A stretch of 64,000 nucleotides of DNA from Halomonas beimenensis (GCF_002549795.1 NZ_CP021435.1:3989031-4053030), one strand, 5' to 3'. Positions 50,476 through 58,838 are shown, numbered from the stretch's first letter. The notes: a model not told the origin generated them from the letters alone. A program made the numbers and translations.

Positions 50476-50877
50476 ATGAAGAGGTCAATGACAGTAGGAC
50501 TCCGAGATTGGAGGGCCCTGGGCGTCCTGGTGGCAGTCTCCAGCCTGAGTACCCTCGGTTTTGCAGATGAGGTCAGCCAGGAAACTTCCCAAGGCTTCGC
50601 CATGCTGGACAGCATGGCCGTCGAGGAGCTCGACAGCACCCGTGGCAAGGAAAATGTCTTCCTGGATCGAGTCAACGTGCAGAGTATCCAGGACATGGAT
50701 GCCGCGACCATTGGGTCAGGAAATGTGACGGGCGATATGGTGTCGGGGGCCATCACCTTCGAGAAGGGAGCCCTGGGCCATTACAGCGGCACCGGCATTT
50801 TCAGCAACGTAACGGGAAACGGCAACGCCATCAACAACGCCATCGGTATCAGCATCTATATTTCCAACCCGAACTGA
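50476..50877 (+). CDS. Small exported protein with RGK leader-like motif
   Basis: A 133-residue protein with a signal peptide (about residues 1-30, ending LSTLGFA). After it comes MAVEELDSTRGK (residues 47-58), which aligns with the double-glycine leader pattern LSxxELxxIxGG at M-12, E-8, L-7 and G-2, though T replaces the -4 hydrophobic residue and K the final Gly. The rest is polar with Asn/Gly/Ser-rich TGDMVSGAITFEKGALGHYSG and ends in NGNAINNAIGISIYISN, alternating polar and hydrophobic residues that suit a beta-rich or amyloid-type strand. No recognised family. ATG at 50476 follows AGGAGG. Second structural gene of the operon; the next gene is an exported C39 peptidase. Confidence 0.65.
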   Translation: MKRSMTVGLRDWRALGVLVAVSSLSTLGFADEVSQETSQGFAMLDSMAVEELDSTRGKENVFLDRVNVQSIQDMDAATIGSGNVTGDMVSGAITFEKGALGHYSGTGIFSNVTGNGNAINNAIGISIYISNPN

Positions 50878-50955
50878 GTGGGCAAGGTGACCGTTGGAAG
50901 GTGCCAAGTCCTGTGCTGCAGCGGCAGTCTATGCAGACAACCCGAGGTAGTGACC

Positions 50956-51669
50956 ATGATGAAGTGGTTCAAACGCTCTCTCCTGTCGGTCGCGGTTCTG
51001 ACCCTGACGGGTGGGGGCGTTGTCATGCCAGCCGAGGCCGGTCCCGTGATCATTGCCAATCCCTTCGGGACCTTTCAGGTCGAGACCAAGAGCCTGTCGG
51101 AAATCGGCTGGGAAGGCGTGGTGCGTCAGCAATACGATTTCAGTTGTGGCTCGGCGGCGGTGGCAACCTTGATGACATATCACTACAACCGGCCAAGAAC
51201 CGAGGCCGAGGTCTTCGAGGAGATGATTGAGACGGGAAACAGGGAGCAGATCGAGACGTTCGGTTTCTCCATGCTGGACATGAAACGCTACCTGGATTCC
51301 CAAGGGCTGAGCTCGGATGGATTCGAGATATCCCTGGATGACTTCATCCGGATCGGCGTGCCGGCCATCACCTTGATCAACACCGGAGGCTACAAGCATT
51401 TCGTGGTCGTGAAGGGAGTGGACAATCAGAACGTCCTGGTGGGGGATCCGGCCGCCGGCACCGTCGTGGTACCGAGAGAGACCTTCGAGACGCTCTGGAA
51501 CAATACGGTGCTTGGCGTGCGCAACGAGGTGCAGATGGCCAAGAGCAATTTCAACAACGACCGCGACTGGCGGGTTCGTCCGGCCTCTCCCCTCGAGGAA
51601 GGGATTCAGCGAAGCGGAGTCGGCTCATACCTGTTGTCGCTACCGGGACGGAATGAACTGGGTCGGTAA
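50956..51669 (+). CDS. Exported C39-type cysteine peptidase (FapD-like)
   Basis: A 237-residue peptidase with signal peptide (about 1-28, VMPAEA). The C39 active site is complete: Gln58 and Cys64 in RQQYDFSCGSAAVATLM, His148 in GGYKHFVVVKGV, Asp164 in VLVGDPAAG. C39 peptidases normally cut after double-glycine leaders; stand-alone exported members occur in functional-amyloid (fap) operons. Here there is no fused ABC transporter domain, so it should act in the periplasm on already exported proteins. The neighbours on both sides have leader-like motifs after their signal peptides. ATG at 50956 follows GAGG at 8 bases. Confidence 0.85.
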   Translation: MMKWFKRSLLSVAVLTLTGGGVVMPAEAGPVIIANPFGTFQVETKSLSEIGWEGVVRQQYDFSCGSAAVATLMTYHYNRPRTEAEVFEEMIETGNREQIETFGFSMLDMKRYLDSQGLSSDGFEISLDDFIRIGVPAITLINTGGYKHFVVVKGVDNQNVLVGDPAAGTVVVPRETFETLWNNTVLGVRNEVQMAKSNFNNDRDWRVRPASPLEEGIQRSGVGSYLLSLPGRNELGR

Positions 51670-51690
51670 TCTACATAGGAGTTACCAACC

Positions 51691-52338
51691 ATGAGCATCA
51701 AGAATGGCTTGGCTCGAAAACCGCATCAGGGAGTGCTGGCGGCAGCATGTGCGATGTTGCTGGCTTCGAGTGCCTGGTCAGCGTCCAGTGATATTGATTC
51801 GGTGGATGGTATCTTGTCGGCGGGTACCCACGATATCTACTATCGCGGCGTCGAGATCCCGCGAGACGGGATGGAGGAGCTTCGTGGGGGATTCAACCTG
51901 GCCGGCATGAAAATCAACTTTGGCGCCAAGCTTACGACATTGATCAACAATGGCTTGCGCTATGAAACCGAGATCACCTTTTCCGGTCGAGGGCCGGAAG
52001 TGATTTCCCGAGGTTATTCAGGGCCTGGTGCAGGAGGCGTCGTCACTCTGGTGGGACCCGGCCAAGCCATCAGTGCTTCGGATATTGCTGGGAATGTCGA
52101 CCTTTCCGGCCTGGGAGACTTTTCCGGCGTGGTCGTCAACTATGAGAGCGGTGGCATGCTGGCTGCCTTGCACAGAGTCACGCGCAAAGCCATCATCAGT
52201 ACGCTGGCAACGGATGCGAGTGGTCAGAGTGTAGATAACAGGGTCGATATCAGTATGCATATCGGAAACCTGGGAGAGCTCAGAGCCGCTCGTCAACGGA
52301 CGATGATCCTTAACTCCTTGCAAGGAGTTCCACGCTGA
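51691..52338 (+). CDS. Exported protein with ELRGG motif
   Basis: A 215-residue protein with a signal peptide (about 1-31, SSAWSA). At 56-67, IPRDGMEELRGG, the double-glycine leader positions -1, -2, -4 (L64), -7 (M61) and -12 (I56) all fit; GG is at 66-67 and the chain continues FNLAGMKINFGAKLTTLINNG. The mature part is Gly- and Ser-rich with beta-strand-like segments. No family function is known to me. ATG at 51691 follows GGAG. It is the last gene of the operon, 21 bases after the peptidase, before a hairpin shared with the convergent barrel gene. Confidence 0.68.
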   Translation: MSIKNGLARKPHQGVLAAACAMLLASSAWSASSDIDSVDGILSAGTHDIYYRGVEIPRDGMEELRGGFNLAGMKINFGAKLTTLINNGLRYETEITFSGRGPEVISRGYSGPGAGGVVTLVGPGQAISASDIAGNVDLSGLGDFSGVVVNYESGGMLAALHRVTRKAIISTLATDASGQSVDNRVDISMHIGNLGELRAARQRTMILNSLQGVPR

Positions 52339-52350
52339 ACGTCGCGGAAA

Positions 52351-52375
52351 AAAGGCTGCCGAATTGGCAGCCTTT
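52351..52375. terminator. Bidirectional terminator
   Basis: AAAGGCTGCC / GGCAGCCTTT forms a perfect 10-base stem with a 5-base loop and A/T-rich ends on both strands. It separates the plus-strand operon from the convergent barrel gene. Confidence 0.75.
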
Positions 52376-52400
52376 GGAGTGTTGTTCCAATCGACGACTA

Positions 52401-53459
52401 TCAGAACACATTCAGTCCGATGGGAGCTCGCAGCGTGAGGGTCGTATCCGGAGCATCCTCGGTGATACCAAACTCCAGGTTCGCATTGATCACCGAATCG
52501 TCATCAAACTGATAAGCCCATCCCAGAAGCATTGAGCCAACATTCAGGCTTTGGGTATTCTGTGTGGTCGTCAACCCGTCTTGAGTGATAGTGGTTTCCG
52601 TCTCTCCAATGAAGTCATTCTTGTAGCCAAGGGTGAAGGATGACTTGGGGTTGATGGAGTAGGACATACCGAAGCTGATTCTTACCGAATCGCCGGGATC
52701 GACGCTATTCACGACCGTGTCATCGCCAATGGCTTCGTTGACGTCATCATCGAAATTATACAAGTACCCCAGGTTCATGAAGTATACTGCCGGTGCCGAA
52801 GGAAGCAGCATGGTCAGGCTGGGTTCGATCGAATGAAAGCCGGAACCTGTCGCGAGTTCTTCAGGCGTGCCTTCGGCATTTCTGTCGATATCGAATGGTC
52901 CTTCACCCGTCGTCGACTTGTAGCGCAGGTTGCCCACGAAGAATGGGCTCCCCTCTCTAGGATTATTCAACTGGTAATGGAGAGCCGCCTCGATATCCCC
53001 GATCCCTTGGCCGGTATCCGATCTGGTAATGTCATTGTTGGCATCGAGGACCCGGGTATCATCGCGATAGAGGTACGGCACCTTGAGTTCAAGCTCCAGG
53101 CGGTTCGTGACGCCCAACCGGCCGGTCAAGGATCCGGTCAGGGTATCCCGGTCGATATCCTCGGCGGCCAACAGGCCCACCTGCAGGGTCTCGAGGATCT
53201 CTATCCCCCGGAAGGTGAGTCGGTTGACGCTGGCATGGGAATACTGGAATTCCGGTTCGATGACCAGCCGCCCCTTGGGCGTCAGTACCCCCCCGATGTC
53301 GGGGATGCCTCGTACCTCGGGCGCTTCCTCCGAGGGGGGAGGGCGCTGACCCACCGGTTGGACAGGGTCTCCGGTGCCAGACTGAGCCATGGCCAGGCTG
53401 GACAGAGAAAACGGCACAATGCTGAAGGCAAGCGTGATACCTGTTTTGACCAGTCTCAT
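52401..53459 (-). CDS. Outer-membrane beta-barrel protein
   Basis: A 352-residue exported barrel. The signal peptide ends near SLAMA (about 25) and a Pro-rich linker QPVGQRPPPSEEAPEVRG (about 34-51) precedes the barrel with alternating polar/aromatic strands (LVIEPEFQYSH, LELELKVPYLYRDD, SSFTLGYKNDF). The last residue is Phe (LTLRAPIGLNVF), the usual BAM signal. It resembles phenol-degradation-type (MetA-like) or FapF-like transporters but lacks an obvious coiled-coil plug, so I only call it a barrel. ATG at 53459 has GAGG 9 bases upstream. It converges with the structural operon and is presumed to export or anchor its products. Confidence 0.75.
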   Translation of the reverse strand: MRLVKTGITLAFSIVPFSLSSLAMAQSGTGDPVQPVGQRPPPSEEAPEVRGIPDIGGVLTPKGRLVIEPEFQYSHASVNRLTFRGIEILETLQVGLLAAEDIDRDTLTGSLTGRLGVTNRLELELKVPYLYRDDTRVLDANNDITRSDTGQGIGDIEAALHYQLNNPREGSPFFVGNLRYKSTTGEGPFDIDRNAEGTPEELATGSGFHSIEPSLTMLLPSAPAVYFMNLGYLYNFDDDVNEAIGDDTVVNSVDPGDSVRISFGMSYSINPKSSFTLGYKNDFIGETETTITQDGLTTTQNTQSLNVGSMLLGWAYQFDDDSVINANLEFGITEDAPDTTLTLRAPIGLNVF

Positions 53460-53577
53460 GTTATCGTTCCTCATCCCTTGGTGGTAGGCCTCTTGGTGAT
53501 CTGCCCCTGAGGATCCAGTGGGTCACAGATGCAGGATAGAACAAATTCAGCTATTAGTGATTTTGAATTCTTCCAGG

Positions 53578-53598
53578 CTAAGGCTCTTCATGCCTTAG
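53578..53598. other. Hairpin between barrel gene and activator
   Basis: CTAAGGC and GCCTTAG form a 7-base stem with a 7-base loop. The gap of about 208 bases is otherwise AT-rich and without a gene. No sigma-54 element was recognised here. A role as terminator of the activator gene or operator of the barrel gene is undecided. Confidence 0.35.
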
Positions 53599-53667
53599 TC
53601 AGGATTGACTTATTTTTTCTTGGTATAAAAAAACATCCCTTTGCCTGGACAAGCCAAGAAGTCCCTG

Positions 53668-55104
53668 CTACCGGCTCTTGTGGAGGGGGGAAAAGTCGAC
53701 GACATTGGGTGCCTTTGCATGTCCCCTCGTATGCTGATGGCTTTCCTCTTCACTATTCCGATGAATATGGTGCTTTTCCATCAAGCGATAGAGCGTTACG
53801 CGGGAGATGCCTAGCTCCCGGGCCGCATGCTGGACGTTGAAGGAGTTCCGAGAAAGGCCGGCCAGCACGACGCTGCGCTCGGCCATGTCCCTGGCCTCTT
53901 CGAGACTCTCGGCATAGCGGGAGGGTGAGTGACGGCGCTCCAGTCCCAGGTCGGAGGGCCGGATCAGGGGGTGCTCGCACATCACCATGGCGCGCCGGAC
54001 GCGATTGATGAGCTCGCGAATGTTCCCTGGCCACTCGTAGAGCCGCATGATGGCCAGGCTCTCCTTCGTGAAGCCCTTCACCTGCATGGATTTCTCGTTG
54101 GCGAAACACTTGAAGAAATACTTGGCCAATGTCTCGATATCTTCACCGCGTTCCCGGAGAGCGGGAACCTTGACCTGCAGGACATTCAGCCTGTGGTAGA
54201 GATCTTCCCGGAAACGCCCCTCGGCGACCGCATGCTCGAGGTCGACATGCGTCGCCGCCAGGACCCGGACATCGACCTCGATCTCCTTCAACCCCCCCAC
54301 GCGCTGAATGGTGTGGTTCTCCAGAAAGCGCAGCAGGTTGACCTGCATGTCCAGCGGCAGGTCACCGATCTCGTCCAGGAACAGGGTGCCTCCCTGGGTG
54401 CTTTCGATGATCCCGATCTTGCGTTGGCTCGCCCCGGTGAAGGCTCCCTTCTCATGGCCGAACAATTCCGACTGGATCAGGTTGGCCGGAAGGGCACCAC
54501 AGTTCACGGCATTGAATGCCTCGCCGGATCGCGATGATTCCTCGTGGATCGCCCTGGCGGTCAGCTCCTTTCCCGTTCCCGATTCCCCCTGGATGAACAC
54601 GGGCGCATCGACCACCGCGACCTTGTGGATGGTCCGATAGAGCGACTTCATGATCGAGCTCGACCCGACCATTCGACAGTCATGGGGTTCGGCTGTCTCG
54701 GGAGAAGACACGTTTTGTTTGGCGTCCAGGTTCGCAAGTGCTGCGAGGTTTTCTAATGATATCAATAAATTGCCATTTTCAATCGGCAAGATATGGATGC
54801 CGCTGAAAAGGCGGCTGATCGCCGTGCAGACCGTGGACGAATGCAATGCTGACGGGGAGGCGATGGCGATCCAGCGTGTCATGAACTCATTGATAATTCC
54901 TTCCACTTCCCTCAAGTGATCGTCACTGGTGTCTTCAAGGTAGATAATGCCGACAGGATAGGAGGTTTCATGAAGTGCTTTCCAGGCCTGCCGGATGGTG
55001 GCGGCACGGTGGACATTCCATTCATGTTCCTCCAGCTGATGCAGTATTCCCTGAAAGTTCTCGGATTCCTGGCCAATAGCGATCAGGTTGCGTGTCGCTT
55101 TCAT
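53668..55104 (-). CDS. VpsR-like sigma-54-dependent transcriptional activator
   Basis: A 478-residue enhancer-binding protein. The N-terminal domain (about 1-125) is receiver-like but without a clear phospho-Asp pocket, as in Vibrio VpsR, the cyclic-di-GMP-responsive biofilm activator. The AAA+ core has Walker A GESGTGKE (173-180), GAFTGA (220-225; intact, unlike VpsR) and Walker B GGTLFLDEIGDL (238-249). A Fis-type HTH lies at the C-terminus (NVQHAARELGISRVTLYRLMEKH). ATG at 55104 is chosen over 55164. It is the natural activator of the sigma-54 promoter at 48983. Cyclic-di-GMP control is an inference from the VpsR likeness. Confidence 0.85.
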   Translation of the reverse strand: MKATRNLIAIGQESENFQGILHQLEEHEWNVHRAATIRQAWKALHETSYPVGIIYLEDTSDDHLREVEGIINEFMTRWIAIASPSALHSSTVCTAISRLFSGIHILPIENGNLLISLENLAALANLDAKQNVSSPETAEPHDCRMVGSSSIMKSLYRTIHKVAVVDAPVFIQGESGTGKELTARAIHEESSRSGEAFNAVNCGALPANLIQSELFGHEKGAFTGASQRKIGIIESTQGGTLFLDEIGDLPLDMQVNLLRFLENHTIQRVGGLKEIEVDVRVLAATHVDLEHAVAEGRFREDLYHRLNVLQVKVPALRERGEDIETLAKYFFKCFANEKSMQVKGFTKESLAIMRLYEWPGNIRELINRVRRAMVMCEHPLIRPSDLGLERRHSPSRYAESLEEARDMAERSVVLAGLSRNSFNVQHAARELGISRVTLYRLMEKHHIHRNSEEESHQHTRGHAKAPNVVDFSPLHKSR

Positions 55105-55224
55105 GTCTGGTCCCTGATATAAACATGATGAAAAAATAAGAAAACAGTGTTCGACCAGTGTCACAGCTGAAAAGCTAGCACCCTGCTAGTGGGAGTTGGG
55201 CATGATTTTTTTCATCGATAGGTA

Positions 55225-55899
55225 TCATGCACCATTGGATCGTCGCTCGGTCATGGGGGGAGGGGCGCCGAGATTCTGCCTCGCCCAGTTCACCGCCTGC
55301 AATCGATTATGGACGTCGATCTTCTTGAAGATGTTGTACAGGTGAGACTTCACCGTATGTTCACTGACGAATAGCCGATCGGCGATTTCCATGTTGGAAG
55401 CGCCCGAGCCCAGAAGTCCGATGATCTCCAGCTCGCGCTGCGTCAGGCCGCAGGCGGGGCGGTAGGCATTGATCTGGTGGCGCCGGTAGAATTCCAGCAT
55501 GCGGGCCATCAGCGAACGTGACATCCACAGCTGGCCCTCGAGCAGGGTACCGAGTCCCTTGCAGATCAGGGGCAGGGAATCATTCCGATAGAAGATGCCT
55601 TGAAGGTGCATGCAGGACAGGGTTTCCACGGCATGATCCTCATCCCGCAGGTTGAAGGCGGCCAGTGAGGTATTGGGACGCTCGGCGGCGCGAGACTGCC
55701 ATGACTGCATGGTGGCCTCATCCATGTGGTCAGCATCGAGAAGCACGAGGACCCCATTCGTCTCCCGGGGTTTCCATGAGGCGCCTGGTGCCAGGATGGT
55801 GACGGGACACTCGAGCTGTTGATGAAGGTAGTCACTGAACAGCTGCGACTGGGGATTGGATTCGGTGACCAGCAGTATCAGACGCTTTTCCGGGACCAT
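55225..55899 (-). CDS. CsgD-like LuxR-family regulator
   Basis: A 224-residue regulator. The receiver-like N-terminus (about 1-140) resembles that of CsgD, including GIFYRNDSLPLICKGLGTLLEGQLWMSRSLMARML, which parallels GVFY...VVNGLQGVLRGE in CsgD. The C-terminal LuxR HTH (about 151-210) is GLTQRELEIIGLLGSGASNMEIADRLFVSEHTVKSHLYNIFKKIDVHNRLQAVNWARQNL, nearly the CsgD helix pattern. CsgD controls curli and cellulose. The stop is 121 bases upstream of the activator start, same strand; a small hairpin at 55175-55189 (CTAGCA/TGCTAG) separates them. Confidence 0.85.
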   Translation of the reverse strand: MVPEKRLILLVTESNPQSQLFSDYLHQQLECPVTILAPGASWKPRETNGVLVLLDADHMDEATMQSWQSRAAERPNTSLAAFNLRDEDHAVETLSCMHLQGIFYRNDSLPLICKGLGTLLEGQLWMSRSLMARMLEFYRRHQINAYRPACGLTQRELEIIGLLGSGASNMEIADRLFVSEHTVKSHLYNIFKKIDVHNRLQAVNWARQNLGAPPPMTERRSNGA

Positions 55900-56277
55900 G
55901 ATGCAACCTCTATGATATCAAAGCGATACGGCCAACCCGTTGCATGACACAGGCGCTTCTTCATTACAAAGTGTCGGATGTAGTGTAATCTTTTGTTACT
56001 AACTTTTAGTTATATCTCCGTTCCTGCATAGAATGATTGAGCCCAAGCTTTCATTCCTTCCTTTATAAACATGGCTTTATATGATTCATTATTCTTCGGA
56101 TACTAGAAATTTGATGGAATCCTCATCATATATTTCCTTTCCAGCCAGCCAGCTTTTCAGCCTAGGACATCTGGCCATGCTTGGGAGGGAATTCCTCATG
56201 TACCGGTCGGCCTTTCTCTCCCCCTGCGTCGCCCTTAGAATGCCTGCCAACGCATGACGACCTTCGAGGCGAATCCG
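55900..56277. other. AT-rich gap between the CsgD-like gene and rdgB
   Basis: This 378-base gap has clearly lower GC than the housekeeping genes around it. A short palindrome ACTAA-CTT-TTAGT lies at 55998-56010. It must hold the promoter of the CsgD-like gene (RBS AGAGG 7 bases before its ATG). I found no convincing sigma-54 or sigma-70 pair and no ORF. It marks the right edge of the accessory region. Confidence 0.4.
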
Positions 56278-56886
56278 ATGACGACCCCACTGGTGCTGGC
56301 CAGCGGCAATGCCGGCAAGCTGCGAGAACTCGAGCAACTGCTGTCTCCCCTGGGGCTCGCCGTCCGCCCCCAGTCGGCATTCGAGGTGCCGGAGGTCGAC
56401 GAGACGGGGCTGACCTTCGTCGAGAATGCCCTGCTCAAGGCCCGGGAGGCCGCGCGAATCAGTGGCCTGCCCGCGCTGGCGGACGACTCGGGCCTGGCCG
56501 TGGATGCCCTCCAGGGGCGCCCCGGCATCCATTCGGCCCGCTTCGCCGGGGAGCCCAGGAGTGATGAACGGAACAATGCTCGACTGCTCTCGGCCCTGGC
56601 CGACGTCCCCGAGGGGCAGCGTACCGCCCGCTATTGGTGTGTCCTGGTGCTGTTGCAGCATGCCGAGGACCCCGTCCCGCTCATCGTGCAGCGCAGCTGG
56701 GAGGGGGAGATCCTGACCCGACCCCGGGGCGATGGCGGGTTCGGCTACGACCCCTTGTTCTGGGTGCCCGAACAGGGGCAGTCGGCGGCCGAGCTTTCCG
56801 CCGAGCTGAAGAATCGCCTGAGTCACCGTGGGCAGGCCCTGCGGGCGCTGGTCGCCAAGCTGGAGGCTCGTCCACTATCGTCATGA
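56278..56886 (+). CDS. rdgB: Non-canonical purine NTP pyrophosphatase RdgB
   Basis: A 202-residue ITP/XTP pyrophosphatase that clears deaminated purine nucleotides. The N-terminus LVLASGNAGKLRELEQLL is the substrate-binding segment; TFVENALLKAREAARISGLPALADDSGLAVDAL and GVYSARFAGE-like GIHSARFAGE, and GFGYDPLFWV are family blocks. ATG at 56278 follows GAGG at 8 bases. The stop overlaps hemW as ATGA. Confidence 0.95.
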   Translation: MTTPLVLASGNAGKLRELEQLLSPLGLAVRPQSAFEVPEVDETGLTFVENALLKAREAARISGLPALADDSGLAVDALQGRPGIHSARFAGEPRSDERNNARLLSALADVPEGQRTARYWCVLVLLQHAEDPVPLIVQRSWEGEILTRPRGDGGFGYDPLFWVPEQGQSAAELSAELKNRLSHRGQALRALVAKLEARPLSS

Positions 56887-58055
56887 GTCATTCGCTGCCC
56901 CCGCTGTCCCTCTACGTGCATGTCCCCTGGTGCGTGCGCAAGTGTCCCTACTGCGATTTCAATTCCCACGGAGTCGGACGTTCGGGGGCGTTGCCCGAGG
57001 AGGACTACCTCTCGGCACTGATCGAGGACCTGCAGGCCGATCTGCCCCTGGCGCGAGGCCGGGAGCTCGTCAGCGTCTTCATCGGCGGGGGGACGCCGAG
57101 CCTGATGTCGGCCGGTTTCTACGGGCGGCTACTCGACGCCGTGGCCGAGCGTCTGCCGATGGCCGCCGATATCGAGATCACCCTCGAGGCGAACCCGGGA
57201 ACCCTGGAGCGTGGTCGGTTCGCCGGCTACCGCCGGGTGGGCATCAACCGTCTCTCCCTGGGGGTGCAGAGCTTCCAGGACGCGCAGCTCGAGGCGCTCG
57301 GGCGCATCCATTCGGGAGACGATGCTCGTGCCGCGGTGAACGAGGCTCGTGAGGCGGGGTTCGACAACCTCAACCTGGACCTGATGCACGGGCTGCCGGA
57401 CCAGACTCCCGAGCTGGCTCTAGCCGATCTGGAGCTGGCGCTCGCCCTCTCCCCCGAGCACCTTTCCTGGTACCAGCTGACCCTGGAGCCGAACACCGAG
57501 TTTCATTCCCGGCCCCCCGTCCTGCCCGAGGAGGAGGTGCTCTGGGATATCCAGGACCTCGGGCATGCCCGCCTGGAGGCGGCGGGCCTCTCGCGCTATG
57601 AGATCTCCGCCTATGCCAGGCCCGGGCGGCGATCTCGTCACAACCTCAATTATTGGCGTTTCGGCGACTATCTGGGGATCGGCGCCGGAGCCCATGCCAA
57701 GCTCAGCGTCGAGGCAGAGGGTGGGCTCCACATCGAGCGTCGTTGGAAGACCCGCCAGCCCGAGGCCTACCTGAGACGGCAGCGGGATCCGCGGGGCTTC
57801 CTGGCCGGCCGTGCGCCGATCCCGGCCGAGGAACTGCCCCTGGAGTTCGCCATGAACGTGCTGCGCCTGACCGATGGGGTGCCGCTGTCGTCCTGGTCGG
57901 CCCACACCGGTCGCCCGGCCCAGGCACTGCTTGGGCGTCTCGACGAGGCGAGGAAAAAAGGACTCTTGATGGAAGAGGCCGAGAGGGTTCAGGCGTCGCC
58001 CCAGGGTCTATTATTCTTGAACGAGCTGCTGGCCCTGATCGACCCTTCGGGCTAG
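56883..58055 (+). CDS. hemW: Radical SAM haem chaperone HemW-like
   Basis: A 390-residue radical-SAM protein. The cluster motif is CVRKCPYCDFNSHG (CxxxCxxC) at about residues 18-31; FIGGGTPSLM, LEANPGTLE, RLSLGVQSFQDAQLEALGRIHSGDDA and NLDLMHGLPDQT are hallmark blocks. It was formerly annotated as oxygen-independent coproporphyrinogen oxidase-like; HemW members carry haem. Overlaps rdgB by four bases, a conserved pair. Confidence 0.95.
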   Translation: MSHSLPPLSLYVHVPWCVRKCPYCDFNSHGVGRSGALPEEDYLSALIEDLQADLPLARGRELVSVFIGGGTPSLMSAGFYGRLLDAVAERLPMAADIEITLEANPGTLERGRFAGYRRVGINRLSLGVQSFQDAQLEALGRIHSGDDARAAVNEAREAGFDNLNLDLMHGLPDQTPELALADLELALALSPEHLSWYQLTLEPNTEFHSRPPVLPEEEVLWDIQDLGHARLEAAGLSRYEISAYARPGRRSRHNLNYWRFGDYLGIGAGAHAKLSVEAEGGLHIERRWKTRQPEAYLRRQRDPRGFLAGRAPIPAEELPLEFAMNVLRLTDGVPLSSWSAHTGRPAQALLGRLDEARKKGLLMEEAERVQASPQGLLFLNELLALIDPSG

Positions 58056-58093
58056 TGCAGGATGCCAACCGTCGATAAGGAGTCGATGACGCC

Positions 58094-58765
58094 ATGACCA
58101 GAACCGTACGCCTGATCGCGCCGCTCGCCGCCGCTGCCCTGCTGGTGGGGTGCACCACCACCGATCCCTATAGCGGCGAGACCCGGCGCAGCAATACCGG
58201 CACCGGTGCTGCCATCGGGGCCATGGTGGGGGCCGCCGCCGGCGCCCTGAGCGGTGACGGCAGTACCAGTCGTCGCGACCGTGCGCTGATCGGCGCCGCC
58301 GTGGGGGCCGCCGCGGGGGGCGGGATCGGTGCCTACATGGACAAGCAGGAAGAACAGCTTCGCCAGAGCATGCAGGGCACGGGTATCGGGGTGGAGCGTC
58401 GCGGTGACGACATCATCCTCAACATGCCGAGCAGCGTGACCTTCGGGTTCGACTCCAGCGAGCTGACCATGACCGCGCGAAATGCCCTCAACGATGTGTC
58501 CTCGGTGCTGCTGCAGTATCCGGAGACGCGGGTCAACATCGCCGGCCATACCGACAGCACCGGCGATGCCGCCTACAACCAGCGGTTGTCCGAGCGTCGT
58601 GCCCAGTCCGTGGGCAACTACCTTGCCCAGAGTGGGGTGTCGCCGAACCGGCTCTACATGAGCGGCTATGGCGAGAACCAGCCCGTGGCCAGCAACGAAA
58701 CCGAAGCCGGCCGCGCCCAGAATCGGCGTGTCGAGATCACCCTGAGCCCGCTGGCCCAGCGCTGA
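58094..58765 (+). CDS. OmpA-family lipoprotein (YiaD-like)
   Basis: A 223-residue outer-membrane lipoprotein. The lipobox LLVGC puts the lipidated Cys at 20; glycine-zipper segments GTGAAIGAMVGAAAGALSG and ALIGAAVGAAAGGGIGAYM (about 36-85) follow. The C-terminal OmpA domain (about 110-220) has FDSSELT, GHTDSTGDAAYNQRLSERRAQSVGNYL and NRRVEI, the peptidoglycan-binding residues. A single gene followed by a strong terminator. Confidence 0.93.
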   Translation: MTRTVRLIAPLAAAALLVGCTTTDPYSGETRRSNTGTGAAIGAMVGAAAGALSGDGSTSRRDRALIGAAVGAAAGGGIGAYMDKQEEQLRQSMQGTGIGVERRGDDIILNMPSSVTFGFDSSELTMTARNALNDVSSVLLQYPETRVNIAGHTDSTGDAAYNQRLSERRAQSVGNYLAQSGVSPNRLYMSGYGENQPVASNETEAGRAQNRRVEITLSPLAQR

Positions 58766-58783
58766 TCCCGTCGTACGTCCAGC

Positions 58784-58818
58784 GGCCCGCCCTCCTCCGG
58801 AGGGCGGGCCTTTTCTTT
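58784..58818 (+). terminator. Rho-independent terminator after the OmpA-like gene
   Basis: GGCCCGCCCTCC / GGAGGGCGGGCC makes a 12-base stem with a 3-base loop, followed by TTTTCTTT, 19 bases after the stop. Confidence 0.92.
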
Positions 58819-58838
58819 CCACCACCGTGACCCGAGCC

